Source: Arcobacteraceae bacterium (GTDB lineage Bacteria; Campylobacterota; Campylobacteria; Campylobacterales; Arcobacteraceae). From it: DNA of 36,974 bases. The position numbers and the translations under genes were made by a program. The stretch covers positions 1 to 36,974 of the forward strand of contig JALNYH010000020.1 of NCBI GenBank assembly GCA_023229945.1. The letters are read 5' to 3'. Below, piece by piece: positions 23,824 through 31,106 of the stretch (position 1 is the first letter of the stretch; each line of letters begins with the position of its first letter). A model generated the notes under the pieces. That model was not told where the DNA came from. It saw only the letters and a program-made list of their open reading frames with translations, and searched no databases.

Positions 23824-25578
23824 ATGACAAATGTATTATTTTTGATTCTCATTCCTTTAATATTTGCTTTTATTAGCCTTCTCATCAATCAAAAACTACA
23901 AAAATACTTTGTAATTTTTGGTGTTTTATTGGTTGTTTTAGCTTCTATAGATATATATTATCATCAGCTATTATTTTCTTTCGTTTTCAATGAATATATA
24001 CACTCTATAATAAAAATTTTAGATGTGATACTTCTATTTTTCTTCCTTTATAGAGGTTTTATAGAAAAAAACAAGTTAGTTTCTATTTTTGCATCAATTC
24101 AAATTGTGATTTTTTCAATAATACTTTTGCTTCCTACGACAAACAATTCTTATGATTTGATAATTGATAATATAGCTATGACTATGTTTTTGGTTATAAA
24201 TATAGTAGGTGGTATTATTATTATCTACTCTTTAGAATATATCAAAACTGAAAACTTTTCAAATTTCAAAAAAAATAGTTTTATATCTTTGTTGTTTTTG
24301 TTTTTAGGGGTTATGAACTTATTAGTAAGTGCTAATTCTTTGGAAATATTCTTTTTTTGTTTTGAACTCACAACACTTTTTTCATACTTGCTTATCAGAT
24401 ATAGACTTGATAACACGGCAAAAGAAAATGCTTTAAGGGCATTGTGGATGAATCAAATTGGTGGAGTAGCTATTTTGGTATCTTTGCTGATGGCTATACT
24501 TTTATATGATACGATATTTATCGATAAAATCTTAAATATTGGTGATGATTTGTTTTTATTGATTGTTGCACTATTAGCATTGGCTGCTTTTGTCAAAGGG
24601 GCTTCAAATCCTTTTCAAAGCTGGCTTTTGGGTGCTATGGTAGCTCCCACTCCTGTTAGTGCGATATTACATAGTGCTACTATGGTAAAAATAGCTCCAT
24701 ACTTGATACTCAAAATTGCTCCAGCATTTAGTCCATTTTTGTCTTTGAGTATTACACTTTTTGGTGCTTTTGTATTTATGGTGGCTTCATTGATGGCACT
24801 TAATAAAGATTTTTTCAAAGAAATCTTGGGGCTTTCTACGATAGCACTTTTGGGGCTTATGATATCAGTTGCGGCAATACAATCACATAAAGCTGTAGAA
24901 GTTTGTCTTATGCTGATAGTTTTTCATGCTATTTCCAAAGCGTTGTTATTTATGCAAGCTGGCATCTTGGAAAAACAATTTCATCTCAAAAACCTATCAG
25001 ATATAAACCACTTAATAAGCCATTCTAAACTTTTGGTATTTTTTATTTTAGTTGGTTTTGCATCATTGACACTTCCTCCTTTTGGTGCGTTTTTTGGGAA
25101 GTTCTTTTCTATTGAGCTATTTATCTCACTTATTAATGAGAATGTTTTATATATTTTCCCTTTGGTTTGTATCCTTTTTGGTACAGTATTTTTGACAATT
25201 CTTTATTTCAAGGTAGCAACCAAACTTCTAACAAAACTGAATGATACTTACGAAACAACCAAAATCTTACCTCTATATAAATACACATCATTTGCACTTG
25301 TATTTCTACTGATATGTGGGCTAATATTAAATTTTGATTTCGAGAGTTTAGGTATTTTTGAGGTTTCTTTACCTATTGCTTTGATATTATTTTTTGGGTT
25401 GTTTTGGTATTTTAGTAGATTCATAAAAGCAAATATCATCAAAGAGTATAATTGTGGTGAGAAAGATGAGTTTGAAAATAGTGCGTTTTATATAGAATTA
25501 AAACCAATCATTTTAGATGCAATCAAATATATCTCAATTGGATTATTGGTGATTATGATAGTAGGAAGTATGATATGA
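23824..25578 (+). CDS. echA: Energy-converting hydrogenase subunit A (NuoL/MrpA-like proton channel), EchA
   Basis: A 584-residue polytopic protein, about 15-16 membrane segments, of the proton-conducting NuoL/M/N/HyfB/EchA family. The conserved block GASNPFQSWLLGAM followed by APTPVSAILHSATMVKIAPYL (about residues 258-292) carries the helix lysines and histidine that move protons; ISKALLFMQAGILEKQ further on is also typical. It opens a run of six genes in the exact order and approximate sizes of echABCDEF, the membrane-bound [NiFe] hydrogenase that couples ferredoxin oxidation and H2 to ion movement. The HyfB-like end of the family cannot be excluded by sequence alone. AAAGGA precedes the ATG, and the end overlaps echB by 4 bases. 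Confidence 0.88.
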   Translation: MTNVLFLILIPLIFAFISLLINQKLQKYFVIFGVLLVVLASIDIYYHQLLFSFVFNEYIHSIIKILDVILLFFFLYRGFIEKNKLVSIFASIQIVIFSIILLLPTTNNSYDLIIDNIAMTMFLVINIVGGIIIIYSLEYIKTENFSNFKKNSFISLLFLFLGVMNLLVSANSLEIFFFCFELTTLFSYLLIRYRLDNTAKENALRALWMNQIGGVAILVSLLMAILLYDTIFIDKILNIGDDLFLLIVALLALAAFVKGASNPFQSWLLGAMVAPTPVSAILHSATMVKIAPYLILKIAPAFSPFLSLSITLFGAFVFMVASLMALNKDFFKEILGLSTIALLGLMISVAAIQSHKAVEVCLMLIVFHAISKALLFMQAGILEKQFHLKNLSDINHLISHSKLLVFFILVGFASLTLPPFGAFFGKFFSIELFISLINENVLYIFPLVCILFGTVFLTILYFKVATKLLTKLNDTYETTKILPLYKYTSFALVFLLICGLILNFDFESLGIFEVSLPIALILFFGLFWYFSRFIKANIIKEYNCGEKDEFENSAFYIELKPIILDAIKYISIGLLVIMIVGSMI

Positions 25579-26399
25579 TAGAAATACTATTTTTTTTGAT
25601 AGCTCCTTTTGTGGGTGGACTTATATATGGTTTGGAAAGAGTAGTTAGGGCTAGGATGCAAAGACGCATAGGACCTCCAATCTTGCAACCATTTTATGAT
25701 ATGTTCAAATTAATTCAAAAAGAGCCTTTTATTGTCAATCAATACCATATAATCTTTGGAATATTTCATTTTATAACTTTATGGATTGTTGTAGGTATGT
25801 TGATTTTTGGTGGGAATTTGTTGTATGTTGTATTTATACATCTTTTTTCTACCATATTTATCATACTAGCAGGATATAGTACAAAATCTATTTATTCTCA
25901 TATTGGCTCAAATAGGGAGTTGTTGTCTATTTTGGCTTATGAACCTATTTTGATACTAATTGCTAGTGGTTTTTATCTTATCAATGGCTCATTTGAGATA
26001 AGTGCCATAAGAGAAAGTTCACACTATTTGCAAACTATGCCACTTTTGTTTTTGGCAATGCTTTTGATTGTTCCAATAAAACTAAAAAAATCACCTTTTG
26101 ATGCTACGGAAGCTCACCAAGAAATAGTTGGTGGGGTGGAAGTAGAATATAGTGGAGTATTTTTTGAATTTTTATATATGGCTAAGTGGATTGAGTATAT
26201 TTTTATTTATATGTTGGTATTTTTATTTGCTGGAGACAATATAATCTTAGGGATAGTGTTGTGTTTGATTGTATTTATATTGGTAAATCTTGTGGATAAT
26301 GCAACTGCAAGGGTCAAAATAAATCATTTGGTCAAAATAGCCTTAATCATAGGGCTTGTTTTGTCTGTTTTAAATATATTTGGAATTGTCTATGTTTAA
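25575..26399 (+). CDS. echB: Energy-converting hydrogenase subunit B (NuoH-like), EchB
   Basis: A 274-residue membrane protein with about 8 segments, homologous to complex I NuoH and to EchB/HyfC/HycD. The first cytoplasmic loop ERVVRARMQRRIGPPILQPFYD is the family signature, and SPFDATEAHQEIVGG followed by EYSGVFFEFLYMAKW marks the acidic loop that links the ion channel to the hydrogenase arm. ATG 25575 overlaps the echA stop (ATGA) and the 3' end overlaps echC by 8 bases. Confidence 0.93.
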   Translation: MIEILFFLIAPFVGGLIYGLERVVRARMQRRIGPPILQPFYDMFKLIQKEPFIVNQYHIIFGIFHFITLWIVVGMLIFGGNLLYVVFIHLFSTIFIILAGYSTKSIYSHIGSNRELLSILAYEPILILIASGFYLINGSFEISAIRESSHYLQTMPLLFLAMLLIVPIKLKKSPFDATEAHQEIVGGVEVEYSGVFFEFLYMAKWIEYIFIYMLVFLFAGDNIILGIVLCLIVFILVNLVDNATARVKINHLVKIALIIGLVLSVLNIFGIVYV

Positions 26400-26829
26400 G
26401 AAATTTAGAAAAAAATCACCTTGGATATTGCACTATAATGCAGGTAGTTGTAATGGATGTGATATAGAAATACTAGCTTGTTTATCGCCAAAATATGACT
26501 TAGAGAGATTTGGGGTGATAAATACAGGAAATCCAAAACAATCAGATGTTTTTTTGGTAACGGGTCCTGTTACATATAGAAGTAGAAGTAGGATTATGGA
26601 GCTTTACTCTCAAATTCCTGAGCCAAAAGTAGTAGTGGCTGTAGGAAGCTGTGCATGTACTGGTGGTGTATTTCGTGGGATGTACAATGTGGAAGATGGA
26701 GTTGATAGATACATCCCAGTAGATGTCTATATAGCTGGATGTGCATCTAGTCCAGAGCTTATAATGGATGGTATAGTCAAAGCTTTGGAAATCTTAGAAA
26801 CAAAAGGTGAAAAACTTGAAAAAAATTGA
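26392..26829 (+). CDS. echC: Energy-converting hydrogenase small subunit (NuoB-like), EchC
   Basis: A 145-residue group 4 [NiFe]-hydrogenase small subunit, homologous to NuoB. It carries one [4Fe-4S] cluster held by Cys20 and Cys23 (SCNGCD), Cys87 (VGSCACTGG) and Cys117 (AGCASSP), all present. It passes electrons from the ferredoxin-like subunit to the NiFe site. The open frame starts at 26380, but ATG 26392 overlapping the echB stop gives the usual MFKKFRKKSPW start. The absence of extra cluster domains and of an export signal is normal for this class, which faces the cytoplasm. Confidence 0.95.
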   Translation: MFKKFRKKSPWILHYNAGSCNGCDIEILACLSPKYDLERFGVINTGNPKQSDVFLVTGPVTYRSRSRIMELYSQIPEPKVVVAVGSCACTGGVFRGMYNVEDGVDRYIPVDVYIAGCASSPELIMDGIVKALEILETKGEKLEKN

Positions 26830-27163
26830 ATCTAGTTTAGAAACTATAAAAAATGATATAAAAGAGTTTTATGACCCAAAAATATGGGGCTTTTTGACCT
26901 TAAATGGTGTTTGTATTGATATTGAAACTACACAAATACAATGGATTTTTGCAAAATACAAAGCAATAGATGAGATAGTGATGTTTTATGTAGATGTCAA
27001 GCTTTCTCAAACTGTACCAACTATTACTGATATTATCCCATCAGCTATTATTTCACAAAGAGAAATTGTGGATATGTTTGGAATAAATATAGAAGATTCA
27101 CAAAAAGGGCTATATCTTGATGAGGATTCATTATCTACACCATTAGCAGGATGTGGAATATGA
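26816..27163 (+). CDS. echD: Energy-converting hydrogenase subunit D (NuoC-like), EchD
   Basis: A small protein of about 115 residues related to NuoC (30-kDa complex I subunit) and EchD. The most telling part is ITDIIPSAIISQREIVDMFGINIEDSQKG, matching the NuoC segment that ends in ERE-x-DMFGI. No cofactor is expected; it is a scaffold of the hydrogenase arm. There is no ATG. TTG at 26816 has AAAAGG eight bases upstream and is preferred over GTG at 26807, which lacks a ribosome site. It overlaps the echC end and its stop overlaps the echE ATG (ATGA). Confidence 0.88.
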   Translation: MKKIESSLETIKNDIKEFYDPKIWGFLTLNGVCIDIETTQIQWIFAKYKAIDEIVMFYVDVKLSQTVPTITDIIPSAIISQREIVDMFGINIEDSQKGLYLDEDSLSTPLAGCGI

Positions 27164-28245
27164 AAAAAACAATAACAATCCCACTAGGTTCTCAACATAT
27201 TTCATTATTAGAGCCTGTGAAGTTTAGATTTGTATGTGAAAATGAGAAAATAATAGATGTATCAAGTGATGTTGGCTTTGTACATAGAGGGATAGAGCGA
27301 GCTTGTGCTACAAAATTTACTTTTGAAAAGATACCATATGTGGTGGCAAGAATTTGTGGACTTTGTGCTATTACTCATTCACTTTGCTATACACAAGCTG
27401 TTGAAAATTTACTTGATGGGGAAGTATCACTAAAAGCTAAATATTTAAGAATCTTACTAGTGGAGCTTGATAGAATACACTCTCATATGCTATGCCTTTC
27501 ACATGTGAGTGAAAATGCAGGTTTTGAGGCTATGTTTATGCAGATTATGGGTGATAGAGAATATGTGATGTCGCTTCAAGAGATGATTACAGGCAATAGA
27601 GTCCAATTTGATTATATATCTATTGGTGGAGTAAATCGTGATATTGATACAAATATATCTTCACAAATCAAAAAAAATCTTACAATCATCAAACAAAAAG
27701 TATATGATTATATAGAGCAGTTTGAAAATAATTGGAGTTTGAGTCTAAAATACAAAAACATTGGTAAGCTTAGTCTTGATATGGCGTATCAATACAACGC
27801 TATAGGACCATTAGCAAGAGCTTGTGGCTTGGAAACTGATGTGAGAAGTGAAAGTGCTTATTTGCCTTATGTTGATGTGGGATATAAGATGATTACTAGA
27901 AGCAATGGTGATATTTATGATAGAAATATGGTGAGGCTGTATGAAATCTTAAATTCGATACAAATGTGTGAAAATATCGTTGATGGGTTGCCAAGTGGTG
28001 AAATCTATACCAAACTAAAAGGTAAACCCAATGGCGAGAGTCTAGTAAGACTAGAAGCACCAAGGGGTGAATTGATGTATTATATCAAAGGAAGTGGTAA
28101 ACCACTGTTGGATAGAGTAAGGATAAAAACTCCTACATTCTCATCAATTCCAGCTTTTATAGAAGTATTCAAAGGTTCAGACTATGGTGATGCACCTGCT
28201 ATTTTGGCTTCTTTTGATCCTTGTATGTCATGTACAGCAAAATGA
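27160..28245 (+). CDS. echE: Energy-converting hydrogenase large subunit (NuoD-like, NiFe site), EchE
   Basis: A 361-residue group 4 [NiFe]-hydrogenase catalytic subunit. The nickel ligands are intact: RICGLC (Cys66, Cys69) and DPCMSC (Cys355, Cys358), so it is a true hydrogenase rather than a complex I NuoD. The protein ends only three residues after the last cysteine (TAK) with no C-terminal extension after the usual histidine or arginine position. This means that it would not need the endopeptidase cleavage that matures most NiFe large subunits; CooH-type group 4 enzymes are known to lack the tail. ATG 27160 overlaps the echD stop. Confidence 0.95.
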   Translation: MKKTITIPLGSQHISLLEPVKFRFVCENEKIIDVSSDVGFVHRGIERACATKFTFEKIPYVVARICGLCAITHSLCYTQAVENLLDGEVSLKAKYLRILLVELDRIHSHMLCLSHVSENAGFEAMFMQIMGDREYVMSLQEMITGNRVQFDYISIGGVNRDIDTNISSQIKKNLTIIKQKVYDYIEQFENNWSLSLKYKNIGKLSLDMAYQYNAIGPLARACGLETDVRSESAYLPYVDVGYKMITRSNGDIYDRNMVRLYEILNSIQMCENIVDGLPSGEIYTKLKGKPNGESLVRLEAPRGELMYYIKGSGKPLLDRVRIKTPTFSSIPAFIEVFKGSDYGDAPAILASFDPCMSCTAK

Positions 28246-28251
28246 GATGAT

Positions 28252-28656
28252 ATGAAAAGCTCAATAATCCAAGCATTTAAAAATCTACTATCAAAACCAA
28301 TTACTATAGATTATCCAGCATCTCCTATCATAAAACCTTTTGGATATAGAGGGCTGATAAAATATGAAGAGACGGAATGTATTTATTGTCTAAAGTGTGA
28401 AAAAGCTTGTCCTCCAGAGGCTATTTTGTTTGTAAAAACAGACAATCCATCATCTAATGAAAAAAATAAAAAAAGCTTAGAGTATTTATATAATCCATAT
28501 CTTTGTATTTATTGTCAAGAGTGTGTAAGAGCTTGTCCTAAGCCTTCCCTTGCTCTTTGGCAAAGTGAAGAAAAGCCTTCGAGTGGTATAATGGAAGATA
28601 AAGTAAATGAAAAATGGTTTGAGATTGAAAACTTGAAAAGAGGAGATAAACTATGA
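28252..28656 (+). CDS. echF: Energy-converting hydrogenase ferredoxin-like subunit, EchF
   Basis: A 134-residue protein with two classical [4Fe-4S] motifs: CIYCLKCEKACP (about residues 43-54) and CIYCQECVRACP (about 85-96). It is the electron entry subunit of Ech-type hydrogenases, exchanging electrons with soluble ferredoxin and handing them to EchC. Length and motif spacing fit EchF/HycF/NuoI. Its stop codon overlaps the ATG of the next gene (ATGA), tying the membrane complex and the following soluble hydrogenase into one transcript. Confidence 0.94.
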   Translation: MKSSIIQAFKNLLSKPITIDYPASPIIKPFGYRGLIKYEETECIYCLKCEKACPPEAILFVKTDNPSSNEKNKKSLEYLYNPYLCIYCQECVRACPKPSLALWQSEEKPSSGIMEDKVNEKWFEIENLKRGDKL

Positions 28657-30755
28657 GAGTTGTTATTGTTGGAGGTGGAATATCCGCCGTTTATTTAGCA
28701 AATAATATAAAAAAACAAAGTTCTGTTACTGATGTATTGATACTTAGTGATGAAGAATATCCTCCTTATGATAGAATTCACCTATGCAGATTAATCGATG
28801 GAAAAGAAGATATTGAGGGGATTAAACTACCCCTTGACCCTATGGTGAAGCTTGAGTTAAATCAAAAAATTATAGATATAGATACAAATACCAAAAAAGT
28901 ATTTTCCAAAAATGGTGCTTTTGGGTATGATAAGCTAATCATTGCAACTGGTTCTGTACCTGTATCGTTGTTTGATATAGATGGTATTCAAAATGCTGCT
29001 GTTTTTAGAAGTGCAAAAGATTGTGATTTGATACGAGAGTTTTGCAAAAAAGACCTAGAAGTAGTAATCGTAGGAAGTGGTCCTATAGGGCTTGAGTTAT
29101 TAGAAACTCTTAATGATATTCCACAAATCTCAACAATCACACTACTAAGCCGTGGAAAGCATTTGTATGACAAAACTCTCTCACTAGAATCAATCAAAAC
29201 AATAGAAAACTGCTATACAAAAGGTGGCAAAATAAGAATCTCATATGAAGATGAGATTGTGGATAAAACTATAAACAATGGTATCATTACAAACATAAAA
29301 ACCAACAAACTCTCTATTGATAACCCATTTTTAGTATTTGGTGTAGGAATCAAACCAAATATCAAATCATTTAAAAATAGCCTAAAATCAAACAAAGGGT
29401 TACTAACAAATAAATTTATGCAAACATCAAATCTGGATATATATGCAGTAGGAGAGTGTGCAGAGGTGGAAGATCTTGGGTTTGTCGCTGGTCATGTCAA
29501 AGAATGCACCCAACAAGCTGATGTGGCTATAAGTCATCTTCTTGGTACTTGTACAAAAGAATTTGAGATTGATGTAACTGTAGATATGTTAAAAGTTGGT
29601 GAATTTGATTTAGTTGAAGTTAGAAGTCCAAAATTTGCAGATACTCTAAATAGTGGATTTGAGAAAGTTTTAATTACATCAAAAGAAGACAATAGAATAG
29701 ATGAATATTATATCAAAAATGATAAATTAGTTCGATTTATAGGGATTAATTCCAATGTAGATATAGGGTATCTTGAAACACTAGCAAAAGATGGTGATGA
29801 AGTAGATATAAATTACCTCTATCAAAATAGACTCATTGGTGAAAGAGGTAGGCTGATTTGTAGCTGTGAACATATTTATCATCAAGATATAGTTGATATT
29901 GTTGTCCTTAGTGGAATTGAGAGTTTTAGTGAATTAGCACCATTTTCTCAAGCTGGAAGAGTTTGTGGTAGATGCAAGAAAATGGTTGAAGATGTGATAA
30001 AAGAGTCACAAAGCTTGGTTGACCCAAATATGATAAAACTAACTCCTGCTGAAATCAAAGCCAATAAAGAGATACAAGAAGCCAAAAAAAGGATTGAAAA
30101 ATTCAAAAAACTCCATCCAATCAACGAACTTGATGAGTCAAACTTAGAATCAGCTATGAAAATGGTAGATATTGGCAAACATGAAGTAAACAGTTGGGTT
30201 TCTATGGTGACAGCTTCTATGCAACTTCATCCAAACTTTGAAGAAGTTGTAAATGAGGGGATAAAAACACTCAATAAAGTACCTATAATTTGGCTAGAAC
30301 TAAGTGATTGTAGTGGAAATAGTGAAGCCTTTATCAAATCCACAAACCCTAGCGTAGAAGATTTGATATTTGATTATATTAGTCTTGATTATCATGAGTT
30401 ACTGATGAGTGCTAGTGGAGACCAAAGTGAAACTATTTTGGAAAATATCATACACAACCAAAAAGGACAGTATGTTTTGATTGTAGAAGGTGCGGTTCCT
30501 TTGGGCTTAGATGGCAAATATTTAAGAATCGGACCAAAAGGTGAAACAGGTATAGAACTCTTAAAAAAATGTGCCAAAGATGCAGCTTTGATTATAGCTG
30601 TTGGAAGTTGTGCATTAGATGGTGGAGTAGTAGCCGCTAGTCCAAATCCTACAGGAGCCGTAGGTGTGGCTGAGGCACTAGGAAGAAAAGATGTGATTAA
30701 TATACCAGGATGCCCTACAAATCCATCTAATATTGTAGGAACATTGCTTTCTTAA
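28653..30755 (+). CDS. Fusion: NirB-like FAD/NAD(P)H oxidoreductase, BFD-like [2Fe-2S] domain and N-terminal half of a [NiFe]-hydrogenase small subunit
   Basis: A 700-residue fusion. Residues 1-330 are a pyridine-nucleotide oxidoreductase like that of NirB, with FAD motif VVIVGGGISAVYLA, NAD(P)H motif VVIVGSGPIGLE and YAVGECAE. Residues about 400-450 are a BFD-like [2Fe-2S] domain (ICSCEH ... CGRCK). Residues about 540-700 are the flavodoxin-like half of a hydrogenase small subunit: WLELSDCSGN, VGSCALDGG (Cys653), GCPTNPSNIVGT (Cys687). The proximal cluster keeps Cys553 but has Asn556 where CxxC is normal. TAA 30753-30755 cuts the small subunit between its halves; the rest continues in the same frame at 30759. 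No export signal, so cytoplasmic. GAGGAG precedes the ATG. Confidence 0.88.
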   Translation: MRVVIVGGGISAVYLANNIKKQSSVTDVLILSDEEYPPYDRIHLCRLIDGKEDIEGIKLPLDPMVKLELNQKIIDIDTNTKKVFSKNGAFGYDKLIIATGSVPVSLFDIDGIQNAAVFRSAKDCDLIREFCKKDLEVVIVGSGPIGLELLETLNDIPQISTITLLSRGKHLYDKTLSLESIKTIENCYTKGGKIRISYEDEIVDKTINNGIITNIKTNKLSIDNPFLVFGVGIKPNIKSFKNSLKSNKGLLTNKFMQTSNLDIYAVGECAEVEDLGFVAGHVKECTQQADVAISHLLGTCTKEFEIDVTVDMLKVGEFDLVEVRSPKFADTLNSGFEKVLITSKEDNRIDEYYIKNDKLVRFIGINSNVDIGYLETLAKDGDEVDINYLYQNRLIGERGRLICSCEHIYHQDIVDIVVLSGIESFSELAPFSQAGRVCGRCKKMVEDVIKESQSLVDPNMIKLTPAEIKANKEIQEAKKRIEKFKKLHPINELDESNLESAMKMVDIGKHEVNSWVSMVTASMQLHPNFEEVVNEGIKTLNKVPIIWLELSDCSGNSEAFIKSTNPSVEDLIFDYISLDYHELLMSASGDQSETILENIIHNQKGQYVLIVEGAVPLGLDGKYLRIGPKGETGIELLKKCAKDAALIIAVGSCALDGGVVAASPNPTGAVGVAEALGRKDVINIPGCPTNPSNIVGTLLS

Positions 30756-30758
30756 ATA

Positions 30759-31106
30759 ATGTTTGAAGAACTCCCTCCACTTGATAGTTTCAACCGTCCA
30801 CTTTGGGCTTATGAAGGTAGGGTACATGATAATTGTGAAAGAAGAGGGCATTATGAGCTTGGTGAGTTTGTAAAAGAGTGGGGCGATATTGGTGCAAAAA
30901 AAGGGTGGTGTTTGTTTGAGATGGGATGTAAAGGACCTTTTACCAATGTCAACTGCCCAACTATGAAATTCAACAAAGGTACAAGTTGGCCAGTTCAAGC
31001 AGGACATGGCTGTATGGGATGTGTAGAAGTTGGTTTTTTTGATAAATATGCAAATGAGAGAAAATTTGAAACCACTAGCAATGAAGGACAAACAAATGAA
31101 AACTAA
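30759..31106 (+). CDS. C-terminal half of the [NiFe]-hydrogenase small subunit, separated by an in-frame stop
   Basis: A 115-residue protein that is exactly the missing part of the preceding fusion: it starts in the same frame two codons after the TAA. It holds the distal cluster ligands His23, Cys26, Cys51 and Cys57 (HDNC, WCLFEMGC) and the medial cluster ligands Cys66, Cys85 and Cys88 (NCPTMKF, GHGCMGC), at spacing identical to full-length small subunits. Normal small subunits continue from GCPxNP through ELPPLDS in one chain. No ribosome site lies at usable distance before ATG 30759, so re-initiation, stop readthrough or a recent mutation are the possibilities. The next gene overlaps it by 11 bases. 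Confidence 0.85.
   Translation: MFEELPPLDSFNRPLWAYEGRVHDNCERRGHYELGEFVKEWGDIGAKKGWCLFEMGCKGPFTNVNCPTMKFNKGTSWPVQAGHGCMGCVEVGFFDKYANERKFETTSNEGQTNEN

Noticed and set aside
23824..28656. Reading the six-gene block as part of respiratory complex I (Nuo).
   Set aside because: The NuoD-like subunit has both nickel-binding CxxC motifs, there is only one NuoL-like protein, and gene order matches Ech, so it is a hydrogenase.
30753..30755. Stop in the hydrogenase gene as a selenocysteine codon.
   Set aside because: The codon is TAA, not TGA, and lies at a non-catalytic domain junction.
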